A stretch of 64,000 nt of DNA from assembly GCA_963719525.1 (NCBI GenBank), contig CAVRCG010000004.1:1860001-1924000 (forward strand), given 5' to 3'. Shown here one piece after another: positions 8,583 to 16,765 of this stretch; position 1 is the stretch's first letter; each line of letters begins with the position of its first letter. The translations under genes and the position numbers were made by a program. Below the pieces are notes generated by a model. That model did no database searches. It was not told where the DNA came from and saw only the letters and a list, made by a program, of their open reading frames with translations. This DNA comes from Bernardetia sp963719525 (GTDB lineage Bacteria > Bacteroidota > Bacteroidia > Cytophagales > Bernardetiaceae).

Positions 8583-9332
8583 CTAGCAGCTATAGCTTCT
8601 TCCCTCTGGAGAATCCCAATAGGCTTTATTACTACTTTTTACATATGCGTCCCACGCTTCTGGAAGTTGTTTCAGTCTATTGAGGATAGCACTATTTTCT
8701 GATTTACTCTTCCAAGTAGAATATGCTTTCTCTTGTTGTGGAATGGCAATATCCAAATAATCTTGAAGTAATTTGTGAGGATTGAGATCAGCCATTTTCT
8801 TTGGAGATTTGAATACTAATTTCATTCCTTTCAAACCACCTGGATATTCTCCTTTTTCCAAAACATGAGTAAGTTGGTAATCATCTTTATTCTTCCATTT
8901 CTCAATCAGATAAATTCTTCCATCTAAAAATACAACCCTTGTCCCTTCATTATAATCAGGAGAATATCCTATCCTTTCTTGAAAGTCAGGATTACCGATA
9001 TAATGACCTGATACAAGTGTAGCAGGAGAAGGAGGATTTTGTGCCATAAAATGATAATTACCAGATTTTTTGTCAGCCTTTATTTTCATAAGAATTACAT
9101 CATATTGAGTGTAATTTTTATCCTTTTCTGTTCCAACAACTTCATAAATAAAATCTTCTATTCCTCCTGTGTATTTGTCTCCATCTTTGTTTGTGATGTA
9201 AGCTGTATATCTACCTACTTCTATGTTTTTAAATTCAGCATATTGGTCGTTTACTGTTTGTACTTCTTTGTTCTTGAATGCAAAAAGTCCTATTAGTAAG
9301 ACTGCAATGACTGATGATAATAAATATTTCAT
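8583..9332 (-). CDS. Exported protein with VVFxDG motif (249 aa), probably truncated by frameshift
   Basis: Signal peptide (LLSSVIAVLLIGLFAF), then a region with TRVVFLDGRIYLIEKW at about residues 128-143, shared with the protein at 3608-4912. The C-terminus (WDSPEGRSYSC) ends abruptly; shifting frame there continues into the small domain encoded at 8339-8581. First gene after the 9450-9532 promoter, which has the best candidate LytTR operator in the window. No enzymatic motif seen; function unknown. An exported partner or output of the LytTR two-component system is inferred only from regulation and clustering. Confidence 0.75.
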   Translation of the reverse strand: MKYLLSSVIAVLLIGLFAFKNKEVQTVNDQYAEFKNIEVGRYTAYITNKDGDKYTGGIEDFIYEVVGTEKDKNYTQYDVILMKIKADKKSGNYHFMAQNPPSPATLVSGHYIGNPDFQERIGYSPDYNEGTRVVFLDGRIYLIEKWKNKDDYQLTHVLEKGEYPGGLKGMKLVFKSPKKMADLNPHKLLQDYLDIAIPQQEKAYSTWKSKSENSAILNRLKQLPEAWDAYVKSSNKAYWDSPEGRSYSC

Positions 9333-9449
9333 TTTTCTAATAAATTAAATGAGTAATAAAATTTTAAATTAATTAAATGTGATTGCTAATTTGATTTGTC
9401 CTACCTAAAAAGCAGTTCAATTTTTTTGGCTACACGTAGTTTTGTGTTT

Positions 9450-9532
9450 GATTATGTTTCAAAAGTAAAGGTTTGTGATGGAAGTACCATGTTAGACTTC
9501 ACGAATGGTAGGTTTCGTTCCACGAATGGTAG
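9450..9532 (-). promoter_or_regulatory. Promoter with LytTR-type direct-repeat operator (8583-9332 gene)
   Basis: Minus strand -7 box TACTTTTG at 9467-9460 followed by AAACATAATC. Upstream is a perfect 12-base direct repeat CACGAATGGTAG at 9500-9511 and 9521-9532, 21 bp start to start (two helical turns). Read on the minus strand each repeat is CTACCATTCGTG, close to the LytTR site of AlgR (core CCGTTCGTC). Known: LytTR proteins bind paired direct repeats about 21-22 bp apart. The AATGGT core starts 37 bp upstream of the -7 box. Confidence 0.7.
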
Positions 9533-9637
9533 ATTTTTGTTTTATGTTGTTGGTGTCGCTGCGCTAAAACATAAACAACGGTATTGGAGTAATTCTTTTT
9601 AGAAAGAAATATTCTATAAAAAAAAGAAGACACAAAA

Positions 9638-9669
9638 AAACCAACTTAAACGAGTGTCTAAATTGGTTT
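9638..9669 (-). terminator. Possible terminator after the 9712-10036 gene
   Basis: Inverted repeat AAACCAA / TTGGTTT followed on the minus strand by a T-run; a competing GACAC/GTGTC pairing overlaps it. Confidence 0.5.
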
Positions 9670-9711
9670 CTTATAATAGGATTGTTGTAAGTCTTGACTA
9701 GCTTTTACAGA

Positions 9712-10036
9712 TTACATATAATCAGAAAGACGAACAGTATTTCCACACATGCCACTTTCGATTTTCGAAAAGAAAATCGTCTTTCGTTCCACTAGAAGCC
9801 GTATATACTTTTTTTCCTGTATTGCAGCTTACACTTGTAGAGCTTCCATTGTTGAGCGTTACGTAACCCGAACCTGTATAGATGCTTAATTTGCTTCCTG
9901 TATCATTTAAGATTTTGAATGAGCCTTTTGGAGCAGTAATTTCAGAAGCCGTTTCTAGATTTGAAACCGTTGGAGCAGTAAAACTCATTAGAGAAAGAGA
10001 AGCAGCGATAGATAATGACAAAAATAATGTTTTCAT
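9712..10036 (-). pseudogene. Small exported protein, frameshifted near its C-terminus
   Basis: Start set at ATG 10034-10036, giving a clear signal peptide (LFLSLSIAASLSLMSFTAP); the upstream in-frame codons overlap the promoter. Mature part: GSFKILNDTGSKLSIYTGSG, NNGSSTSVSC, KKVYTASSGTKDDFLF, after which the frame ends at 9722. Shifting frame near 9765-9775 (inside the palindrome CGATTTTCGAAAAGAAAATCG region) gives KIESGMCGNTVRLSDYM and a stop at 9712, and CGNTV matches CGKTI at the end of the homologous domain at 8339-8581. So the natural protein is about 107 residues. Beta-rich, two conserved Cys. Function unknown; divergent from the kinase gene at 10338 and shares its control region. Confidence 0.7.
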
Positions 10037-10144
10037 AGTATGAATTAAGGTTTTGATAAACTTAAAGTAAGTTTGTGATAAATTTGATTTTAATTTAAAG
10101 AAAATTGCTAAAGAAAGCAATAGGTAAATGGTTTTTCGTTTTTG

Positions 10145-10228
10145 GATTATACTTCAAAACTATTCTATTCAAAACAAATAAATTACACCTTTTTCCCCAA
10201 CGGTCGGTTTGACTTCACAAACGGTGGT
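10145..10228 (-). promoter_or_regulatory. Promoter and shared LytTR-type operator between divergent genes
   Basis: Minus strand TAGTTTTGAAGTATAATC at 10162-10145 is the extended -7 box for the small exported protein. Half-sites AACGGT at 10199 and 10220 are 21 bp apart and start 37 bp upstream of that box, the same geometry as at 9450-9532. On the minus strand the half-sites read ACCGTT(T/G)G. The same operator lies just upstream of the -33 region of the divergent kinase gene (its -7 box is at 10260-10267), so one site may control both directions. Confidence 0.65.
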
Positions 10229-10259
10229 ATTTTTTTCCCTAAAGTATTTTAGGAAGTCT

Positions 10260-10267
10260 TATCTTTG
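10260..10267 (+). promoter_or_regulatory. -7 promoter box for the 10338 kinase gene
   Basis: TATCTTTG, matching TAnnTTTG, about 70 bases upstream of the ATG at 10338. No clear TTG at the -33 position, which fits activator dependence on the operator at 10199-10228. Confidence 0.55.
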
Positions 10268-10337
10268 TATGAAACTACTGAAAGTTTTTTTTCTATGAAA
10301 ATACTTTACTCAAGATTCAAACTACTACAAATTATTT

Positions 10338-12416
10338 ATGGCTATTAAAAAAATACTGCTGCTTTTGCTGTTATTTCCTTTTCATGAATTAGCATACTCT
10401 CAAAACGACTTATCAATAAAAGAAATTGATGAACAAAATCGGAATATAGAAGAATTATTCAGAACAGATACAGAGAAAGCCTTAAAAGACGCAAAGAGAA
10501 TATTAAATTTTTCTAAAGAAAAAAAATATAAGAAAGGTCAGATATGGTCTTTATTTATAGAATCTAGTTATTATGAGCAAATTTATGATTACTCCACAGC
10601 GTTAAAATTTATTGAAGAGGCTATCCGATTAGTAGAGAAAGATACTGTAAGGTATAACAAAATGAAGTTGTATTATTTGAAAGGTAAAATAGCAAGTGAA
10701 CTAAGTGATATAGAAACAACCATAGAATCATTTAAATTAGCTATTGATAATATGAAATATATGGAAGGAGAAGAAAAATATGTTATGGAGTACCGTATGC
10801 ATACTTATATGGGTAGAGTTTATGAAAGAGTTGGGAAAATAGATGAAGCATTAAATAGCTATATGACTTCTATGAAAATAGCTAAGAAAAATAAGTTAGC
10901 AAAAGGAATAATAGAAGGATTATTCGATTTGGGTTTTGTTCAAGAATCACAAAGAAATTTTGAAGATGCTATTACGTATTACGAGCAAACCTTAGAAGAA
11001 AGTACAAGACTAAAAGATACTACTTACATGATTTATAGTAATGCTACATTAGGTAATATGTATATGTTATTAGAAAAGAAAAATAAAGCAAATAACTATT
11101 ATCAAAATGCTCTACAATTAGCAGAAGAAAAGCAACATGAACGAGGGTTAGGAATGGTTTATCATTCGTTATCAGATTATTATACAAGTGAAAATAATTT
11201 GGAAAAAGCTATTCTGTACACACTTAAAAGTAGGGAAATAGATGAAAAATTAAATAATATAGATGGAGTAATTGCGAATCATATACAACTTGCAAATATC
11301 TATCGTAGGTTTGAAAAGTATAATCTGGCTATGAAAGAAGCTAAGAAAGGTATAGAAGCAGCCGAAAACATAAAAGCCGATTTTTATTTAAACGACTTGT
11401 ACTGGGTCTTGGCAAAGATTTCAGAAGAACAAGGAAAATACAAAGATGCCTATACATTTTTTTTAAAACACGTGGCACTAAATGATACTATTTTTAATAA
11501 GAAATCAGTTGAGAAAATAAATGAACTCCAAATTAAATACGAAACTGAAAAAAAAGAACAACAAATAAAGAACCTACAACAACAAAAAACAATTGAAGAC
11601 CTCAAAAACAAACAAGAAGTTTCGAAGCTTCAAGCACAGCGTTCAATTTTAGGACTTATTTTATTAGCTCCTATTTCTTTGCTTATTGGTGGTGGGTGGT
11701 ACGTTAATCGTCGTCGTTTGCATTTGCAGTTAGAAGCTGAACAAAAAGAACGAGCCAAACAGCTTAGTGAACTAAAGGCGATTCGTTCGCAAATGAACCC
11801 TCATTTTATTTTTAATGCATTAAATTCTATTCAAGATTTTATTTTGCTTTCTGAAAAGGAAAATGCAAGTCTTTATTTAGGCAAATTTGCAACACTTATG
11901 CGTGGTTTTTTAGATTCTTCCTCAAAATCAAGAATTAGCTTAGATAAAGAATTACCTCTTTTAAAGTCCTATATTGAACTAGAAGGATTGCGATTAGGAG
12001 AAGAATTTAGTTATGAAATTAACTTTAATGGAATTGATGAAGATGGGTTAGATGAAATTGAAGTTCCCCCATTACTGATTCAACCTTATTTAGAAAATGC
12101 TTTCAAACACGGACTTTTACACAAGAAAGGAGATAAAAAACTAACTTTAGATTTTAGTAAAGTGCAAAAACAGAATAATAATTTTCTTCAACTAAAAATT
12201 ACAGATAATGGAGTGGGAAGACAAAAATCGTCCGAAATAAATGCACGAAAAGCAAAAACACATCAATCCTTTTCGACACAAGCAACAAGTGAACGTTTAG
12301 AACTTCTCAAAAATCAATCTCTTTCAAATAAGAATATTGAAGTAGAAATAAATGATTTGAAAGATGAACACGGAAATGCAACAGGAACGGAAATTGTAAT
12401 CTTGATTCCAAACTAA
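10338..12416 (+). CDS. Membrane sensor histidine kinase, TPR plus LytS-type kinase (692 aa)
   Basis: Signal peptide (ILLLLLLFPFHELAYSQ), then six or more TPR motifs (about residues 60-390) predicted to be periplasmic, a coiled coil (YETEKKEQQIKNLQQQ), one membrane helix (SILGLILLAPISLLIGGGWY), and the His_kinase domain with IRSQMNPHFIFNALNSIQDF (phosphorylated His in NPHF). The ATPase part has PPLLIQPYLENAFKHGL and DNGVGR. Same architecture as the 6248-8185 kinase, so a paralog. The partner is most likely the LytTR regulator at 13168-13911 on the same strand, with one opposite-strand gene between. Likely autoregulated through the operator at 10199-10228. Confidence 0.9.
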   Translation: MAIKKILLLLLLFPFHELAYSQNDLSIKEIDEQNRNIEELFRTDTEKALKDAKRILNFSKEKKYKKGQIWSLFIESSYYEQIYDYSTALKFIEEAIRLVEKDTVRYNKMKLYYLKGKIASELSDIETTIESFKLAIDNMKYMEGEEKYVMEYRMHTYMGRVYERVGKIDEALNSYMTSMKIAKKNKLAKGIIEGLFDLGFVQESQRNFEDAITYYEQTLEESTRLKDTTYMIYSNATLGNMYMLLEKKNKANNYYQNALQLAEEKQHERGLGMVYHSLSDYYTSENNLEKAILYTLKSREIDEKLNNIDGVIANHIQLANIYRRFEKYNLAMKEAKKGIEAAENIKADFYLNDLYWVLAKISEEQGKYKDAYTFFLKHVALNDTIFNKKSVEKINELQIKYETEKKEQQIKNLQQQKTIEDLKNKQEVSKLQAQRSILGLILLAPISLLIGGGWYVNRRRLHLQLEAEQKERAKQLSELKAIRSQMNPHFIFNALNSIQDFILLSEKENASLYLGKFATLMRGFLDSSSKSRISLDKELPLLKSYIELEGLRLGEEFSYEINFNGIDEDGLDEIEVPPLLIQPYLENAFKHGLLHKKGDKKLTLDFSKVQKQNNNFLQLKITDNGVGRQKSSEINARKAKTHQSFSTQATSERLELLKNQSLSNKNIEVEINDLKDEHGNATGTEIVILIPN

Positions 12417-12421
12417 AAAAG

Positions 12422-12459
12422 CTCAAAGTTATAAAACGATTTTACAACTTTGAGTTTTT
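12422..12459. terminator. Bidirectional terminator
   Basis: Stem CTCAAAGTT / AACTTTGAG with A-run before and T-run after; serves both the kinase at 10338 and the opposite gene at 12478. Confidence 0.8.
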
Positions 12460-12477
12460 AAAAAAGAAATAGGACTA

Positions 12478-12855
12478 CTAAAAACCAGCTTGTGGTAGTT
12501 TTAGATTATTTTTAGAGTCAGATAATTCTATCAATTTCCAACCTCCTCCGTTTTTATCATAGAAAATTTGATAAACTCTTGATGCTCCTGTTTGTGTATT
12601 TAGAATTGTAAATTGAGTGGTAATACTGTTATTAACAGAAGCCGAACTCATTGCTACACTATATTTTCCCTGCTCCTGAGTTTTTAAGTTTTGTAAATCT
12701 GATAAGTTAGAAATCTTTGGAAACTCTCCTGTTTCGGCAATAGAAGGATTTACAGTAAAAAGAAAAGCTGAAACCGAGAAAATAAGAAGGCTCAAAGCAA
12801 AGATAAATTTGGCTACATAAGAACTAATACGTCCGTAATATTCTAATTTTTGCAT
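12478..12855 (-). CDS. Membrane-anchored or exported protein of unknown function (125 aa)
   Basis: One hydrophobic segment at about residues 14-38 (FIFALSLLIFSVSAFLFTV), followed by a mature part of about 85 residues with QGKYSVAMSSASV and VYQIFYDKNGGGWKLIEL, which looks like a small beta-sheet domain. No family recognised. It sits between the kinase gene and its likely response regulator but on the other strand. Its promoter (12923-13004) has the extended -7 box and degenerate paired half-sites at the same 37-bp and 21-bp distances as the other members, so it is probably an output gene of this two-component system. Confidence 0.75.
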   Translation of the reverse strand: MQKLEYYGRISSYVAKFIFALSLLIFSVSAFLFTVNPSIAETGEFPKISNLSDLQNLKTQEQGKYSVAMSSASVNNSITTQFTILNTQTGASRVYQIFYDKNGGGWKLIELSDSKNNLKLPQAGF

Positions 12856-12922
12856 AAAATAGTTATTTAAGAGATGATAAAATTAATTTTGTAATCTTGT
12901 AGTATATTTAATATTCAAACTA

Positions 12923-13004
12923 GATTACGTTTCAAATCTAATTTATTTTATTGGGAGTTGGCTACTGTTTTTCATGAGCAGTATATTTGCTTTTATAAAC
13001 TGTA
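12923..13004 (-). promoter_or_regulatory. Extended -7 promoter with candidate LytTR half-sites (12478-12855 gene)
   Basis: Minus strand TAGATTTGAAACGTAATC at 12940-12923. Predicted half-sites fall at 12977 (AGCAGT) and 12998 (AACTGT), 37 bp from the box and 21 bp apart, within a GTATATT direct repeat of the same spacing. Fits the A(A/G)(C/T)NGT pattern. Confidence 0.5.
12958..12989 (+). promoter_or_regulatory. Probable promoter for the 13168 response regulator
   Basis: TTG at 12958-12960, 21-base spacer, TATATTTG at 12982-12989. It overlaps the candidate operator of the divergent gene, leaving a 5' UTR of about 170 bases for the regulator. Confidence 0.5.
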
Positions 13005-13167
13005 TATTCTGTTTCATTAAACAATACCAATGAATATCACCAAACAAGTACAGTTAAAATTTTTTCAGCGTATAAAAGTGACTTAATAAAATATTTAAAA
13101 ATTACAAATCAAAAAAATAAAATGCCTTCAACTGGTAACTATTTACTGGTAACTGGCAACTGATAGT

Positions 13168-13911
13168 ATGAAAGCAATAATCATAGACGACGAGCTACGA
13201 GCAAGAAGAATCTTAAAAACCCTTTTAAATCAGCATTGTCCACAAATAAATATTGTCGGAGAAGCTCAAAACGTTCCTGATGCTGTGCAACTTATCCATA
13301 GAGAAAATCCAGATATTGTTTTTTCGGACATCGAAATGCCAGAATATTCTGGTTTCGAACTGCTAAAATTCATTACAAATATAGATTTTGCTCTGGTTTT
13401 CGTTACGGCATATCAAGAATATGCCATTCGTGCCTTTGAGGTGTCGGCAGTAGATTATCTATTAAAGCCTTTGGATATAGAACTCTTGAAAAAAGCCGTT
13501 GAAAAAATCGAAAAGCGTTTTGAAGCAACAGGAAATGCGCAAAATAATCAGAAAATGGAAACGTTGCGAGAGAATCTTAAAGGCGAATATATTACTCGTT
13601 TTGCTCTTCCGATGGCTGACGGACTTATGTTTGTAGAAGCCGATGATATTATGTATTTGATTGCAGAAGGTTCTTATACCGAAATTATTTTTTCTGATAA
13701 AAAGCGTGTTTTGATTACCAAAAAAATCAAGTATTTTGAAGAAAATTTAATCAATCCTTGTTTTTTCCGTTGTCATCGTTCGTATATTGTCAATCTAAAT
13801 AAAATTAGTCAATATATCCGAACAGGAAATTATATCATCATGGACGACGGTTTTAGAGCAAGCCTTTCAAGAGAACGAAAAGAAGATTTTTTAAGCATTT
13901 ACAAAGGTTGA
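13168..13911 (+). CDS. LytTR-family response regulator (247 aa)
   Basis: Receiver domain (residues 1-120) with acidic pocket IIDDE, phospho-acceptor Asp in IVFSDIEMPEYSG, Thr in FVTAY and Lys in LLKPLD; then a LytTR DNA-binding domain (about 145-245) with YLIAEGSYTEIIF and FFRCHRSYIVNLNKI. Intact, unlike its paralog at 5394-6191. Its likely kinase is the gene at 10338-12416. Members of this family activate transcription by binding two direct repeats 21-22 bp apart; four candidate sites of this form are in the block 5012-13004, which makes this protein the best candidate to bind them (inference). Confidence 0.92.
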   Translation: MKAIIIDDELRARRILKTLLNQHCPQINIVGEAQNVPDAVQLIHRENPDIVFSDIEMPEYSGFELLKFITNIDFALVFVTAYQEYAIRAFEVSAVDYLLKPLDIELLKKAVEKIEKRFEATGNAQNNQKMETLRENLKGEYITRFALPMADGLMFVEADDIMYLIAEGSYTEIIFSDKKRVLITKKIKYFEENLINPCFFRCHRSYIVNLNKISQYIRTGNYIIMDDGFRASLSRERKEDFLSIYKG

Positions 13912-14074
13912 AACACTTGTAGGAAAAATGGCTTGCCTTTAACTGCATTTTGTCTTTTTCATCTTAAAACAACTATATCAAAAGTCAAAGGCAAACCTCT
14001 AAAAAATGAGAATAATCACGTTTTCTACAGACATTGCTCTACTATATAGCTAAAATTCGTTGAATTAATTTACA

Positions 14075-14115
14075 AAAAAAGTCTTCCTAAAAACTGAATT
14101 TAGAAAGACTTTTTT
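14075..14115 (-). terminator. Terminator after the AAA ATPase gene
   Basis: AAAGTCTT / AAGACTTT stem with internal CCTAAA/TTTAG pairing and flanking A/T runs, 20 bases after the stop at 14135. Confidence 0.75.
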
Positions 14116-14134
14116 GCTAAACGAATAATTCATA

Positions 14135-15367
14135 TCATTTCCCAAAACCAATTTTCTTTTGGCGAATTGAAAAATCAGAAAAATCTTCATTCAAAGGAAC
14201 ATTATAAATTTGCGCAAGTGTTGCAGGCTCTTTAAACTCTCTTTCAATCTTGTTTAATTTTGCTATTTCATTGGCATTTTCGATAGGAAGAGCTTCAAAA
14301 CGATGAATTCCTAACAAACGACCTTCACGCAAAAGTGCTTTATCTAAGTTTTTGATGTCAGTATTAAAGGTACAAATAATTTTTAGATTCAAGACATCGG
14401 ATAAAAGTCCGTCCGAAACATTCAATAAATTGGCAATCGAACTTTTATCGGTATTAAACAAATCACGAGCTTGTACAGAGTCTTCCGATTCTTCAATTAT
14501 CAAAACGGCATCTTGATAATCGGATAAAAAGGTAATCAAATCTGGACTTGTAATTTCTCTAAGAAGCGTAATCGGATAAAAAATAAATTCTATTTCTGGT
14601 TTTGCTTTACTAATCAGATAACGAATATAATTTGTCTTTCCACTTCCTGTAATGCCGTGAAAAATAAACAAACCTGAATTGTTCTTTTCATTTATTTCCT
14701 TTACCAAAACCTCGTGTTTGTCTTCAAATTTTTCTCCATAATAGAGATTCAAGTTTGGAATTGTAGGAGGTTTGATTTGATGTTTTCGAAGTGTAAGTCC
14801 TGTTCTGGGCGTACTTCCGACAATATTAATGTATCGTTTGTCGTCATCTTTTGTTTCAATGATACACTTTGTAGCAAGTTCGAATATCTTTTCTAATCTT
14901 TCTGGAGGCGTACTTTCTGTGGCCGTTATCATATCAAATCTAAAAATAACGTCATCTAGCTTCAAAACAGCATCGTAATTCATGTTTATGATAATAGATT
15001 CGTCGTTGAGCATCAGATACCAATCTATCGAATAACGAGTTTCTTTTTTATTGTAGGTTGTGTTGCGACGATAAACAGAAATAGGCGAGTAATTATTATC
15101 TTCTAAGAGTTTCAAAAACTGATTGAGAGAAACAAGCTGATTACTTTGAAAATAATCTCGCACACCAAAATCAATTAATTTTTCATTATGACGGTTCAAC
15201 AAATAGTAATCTTCACTATAATATCCATCGCCAAATACATTATATTTTCCCAAATAAGCCTTGTTTTCTTGATTCATTCCGTTGTTGTGTGATTGATTAT
15301 TATTTTGGTCTTTCAAATCTTCTGCTCTACGATGATTCGAATTACTATTTCTGTTTGTATTATGCAT
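14135..15367 (-). CDS. AAA-family ATPase (410 aa)
   Basis: Asn/Gln/His-rich N-terminus (residues 1-35), a beta-rich middle part (about 36-215), and a C-terminal AAA module with Walker A GITGSGKTN (about 238), Walker B AVLIIEESED (about 290) and an Arg-containing LLREGRLLGIHRFE that resembles the arginine-finger end of BCS1-like AAA proteins. Sensor-1 Asn lies in IICTFNTD. No protease or metal-binding module is attached. Likely a cytosolic remodelling ATPase; the substrate is unknown. It stands alone with its own terminator. Confidence 0.85.
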   Translation of the reverse strand: MHNTNRNSNSNHRRAEDLKDQNNNQSHNNGMNQENKAYLGKYNVFGDGYYSEDYYLLNRHNEKLIDFGVRDYFQSNQLVSLNQFLKLLEDNNYSPISVYRRNTTYNKKETRYSIDWYLMLNDESIIINMNYDAVLKLDDVIFRFDMITATESTPPERLEKIFELATKCIIETKDDDKRYINIVGSTPRTGLTLRKHQIKPPTIPNLNLYYGEKFEDKHEVLVKEINEKNNSGLFIFHGITGSGKTNYIRYLISKAKPEIEFIFYPITLLREITSPDLITFLSDYQDAVLIIEESEDSVQARDLFNTDKSSIANLLNVSDGLLSDVLNLKIICTFNTDIKNLDKALLREGRLLGIHRFEALPIENANEIAKLNKIEREFKEPATLAQIYNVPLNEDFSDFSIRQKKIGFGK

Positions 15368-15551
15368 ATAGACAAATTAAGTTGTGTTTTTGTTGGTATC
15401 GCTACGCTTAAATACTAGCAAAGGCAAGCGAATTAAATTCTTATTAAATATGTAGTTGTGATTAGACAAAAACAACGTTTTGTAGGGCAATAAAGTTGCA
15501 AGAAAAGCTCTACAACTTCAAATACAGAAATTCGCATTTGCTGATAACTGT

Positions 15552-16577
15552 TTAAAGTTTTTCCATTAGATACGCATATACATCTGTCATGGCTTTTATA
15601 TCGTCTTTATGCACCTTTTCAATAGGCGAATGAACGCCAGCTTCGGCAGCACCAACAAAACACCAATCCATTGGATAAACAGAAGATTGAATTTCTTTGG
15701 CATCACTTCCTCCATCGTTTTCGACTTCTAATTGATACTTTATACCTGATTCTTTTACCAAATCAATAATTTTATTCAAATAACTTCTTCGTGGAATATT
15801 TCTATCACGCATCGAAACGGCTACACCTTCTCCGTGCTTTACACCTTCAGTTATCCACGTAATATCAGAAATCAAACATTGCTTAATTCTATGATTTTCC
15901 CAAATCCATTTTAGTAAAAACGGCATTGTTCCACCTCCAATTTCTTCATAACACGAAAAAACAAGGATTCCATCTTCTAAAGTTTCGGCAGTTTTGAGCA
16001 AATTCCAGCAACCCAAACGGTCGTCCATGTAACATGATTGTACATATTCCTCTGTTTCGATAAAATCTTGTTTGAAGACAAATTCAGTTCCTCTCTCAAC
16101 AATTCTATCAAACTCTAATAGTAATTTTACTTCTCCTAAAGGTTTTCGATGTTGCCTTGCACCTCGTTTTTTCTTTTTGTCTTGTTTATTTTTCTTTTTA
16201 CCTTTTTTATTACCTTTCTCATTTCCATATTTCACTTTTATAGTTCCTTCAATATCTCCTTGAGAGTCTTTTCCCACCAATTTATAACCATCTTCATACT
16301 TTGGCGAACCAATTCTGACCAAGTGATTGTCGTAGCGAGCCATAAAACCAATAGAATCAAGATGAGCAAAAGCAGCCGTTCTGGGCTTACCAAAAACGAG
16401 CATCAAACAATCTTGAAAATCTTCTCCTTCAATAATTTGAGGTTGTACTTTCCAATTTTTTTGATTTTCCTTTACATAATTCAAAACAAATTCTTTCATT
16501 GGTGCTTCGTTGCCTGTTGGAGCAAAGACACCACACATTTTTTTCAAAAGGTCAAAATTTATAGTAGATTTTGTCAT
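15552..16577 (-). CDS. M42-like metallopeptidase (341 aa) with Lys-rich insertion
   Basis: Start set at ATG 16575-16577 (MTKSTINFDLLKKM); an upstream in-frame ATG adds 30 residues without family similarity. Metal-site pattern of the M42/M28 co-catalytic zinc peptidases: His-Asp in FAHLDSIG, Asp in YMDDRLGCW, Glu-Glu in SCYEEIGGG, Asp in LISDITW, and His in GVHSPIEKVH. An unusual very basic insertion (about 25 residues, K/R/G/Q) sits at about residue 122-147, between the first His and the second metal ligand. Probably a cytosolic aminopeptidase. Single gene with no operon partner. Confidence 0.8.
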   Translation of the reverse strand: MTKSTINFDLLKKMCGVFAPTGNEAPMKEFVLNYVKENQKNWKVQPQIIEGEDFQDCLMLVFGKPRTAAFAHLDSIGFMARYDNHLVRIGSPKYEDGYKLVGKDSQGDIEGTIKVKYGNEKGNKKGKKKNKQDKKKKRGARQHRKPLGEVKLLLEFDRIVERGTEFVFKQDFIETEEYVQSCYMDDRLGCWNLLKTAETLEDGILVFSCYEEIGGGTMPFLLKWIWENHRIKQCLISDITWITEGVKHGEGVAVSMRDRNIPRRSYLNKIIDLVKESGIKYQLEVENDGGSDAKEIQSSVYPMDWCFVGAAEAGVHSPIEKVHKDDIKAMTDVYAYLMEKL

Positions 16578-16667
16578 AGGTTTAAGGAAAGAAGAATTAA
16601 TAGTAGTGAGTTGTGGGTTTTTTGTCAAAATAAATTTAGATTTTAGAATTAAATACGTTTCGAACAC

Positions 16668-16701
16668 AGAGTTACAGAGAACACAGAGAATAAAATTTCT
16701 T
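16668..16701. repeat. Dispersed ACACAGAG-type repeat
   Basis: GAACACAGAGTTACAGAGAA and the following ACACAGAGAATAAAATTTC belong to a short motif repeated at 19474-19500, at 48591-48625 (inverted) and in each ychF downstream unit (54762-55143). Function unknown. Confidence 0.6.
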
Positions 16702-16765
16702 TTCTAATCAGAATAAGATAAAACGATTAATTCAGAAAGTAATTTTTCCTTGCTGATTACTGATT

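Noticed and set aside
16149..16646. Plus-strand open frame of 165 codons
   Set aside because: Lies opposite the M42-like peptidase and has a Phe/Leu-rich composition typical of the reverse of a Lys-rich gene.
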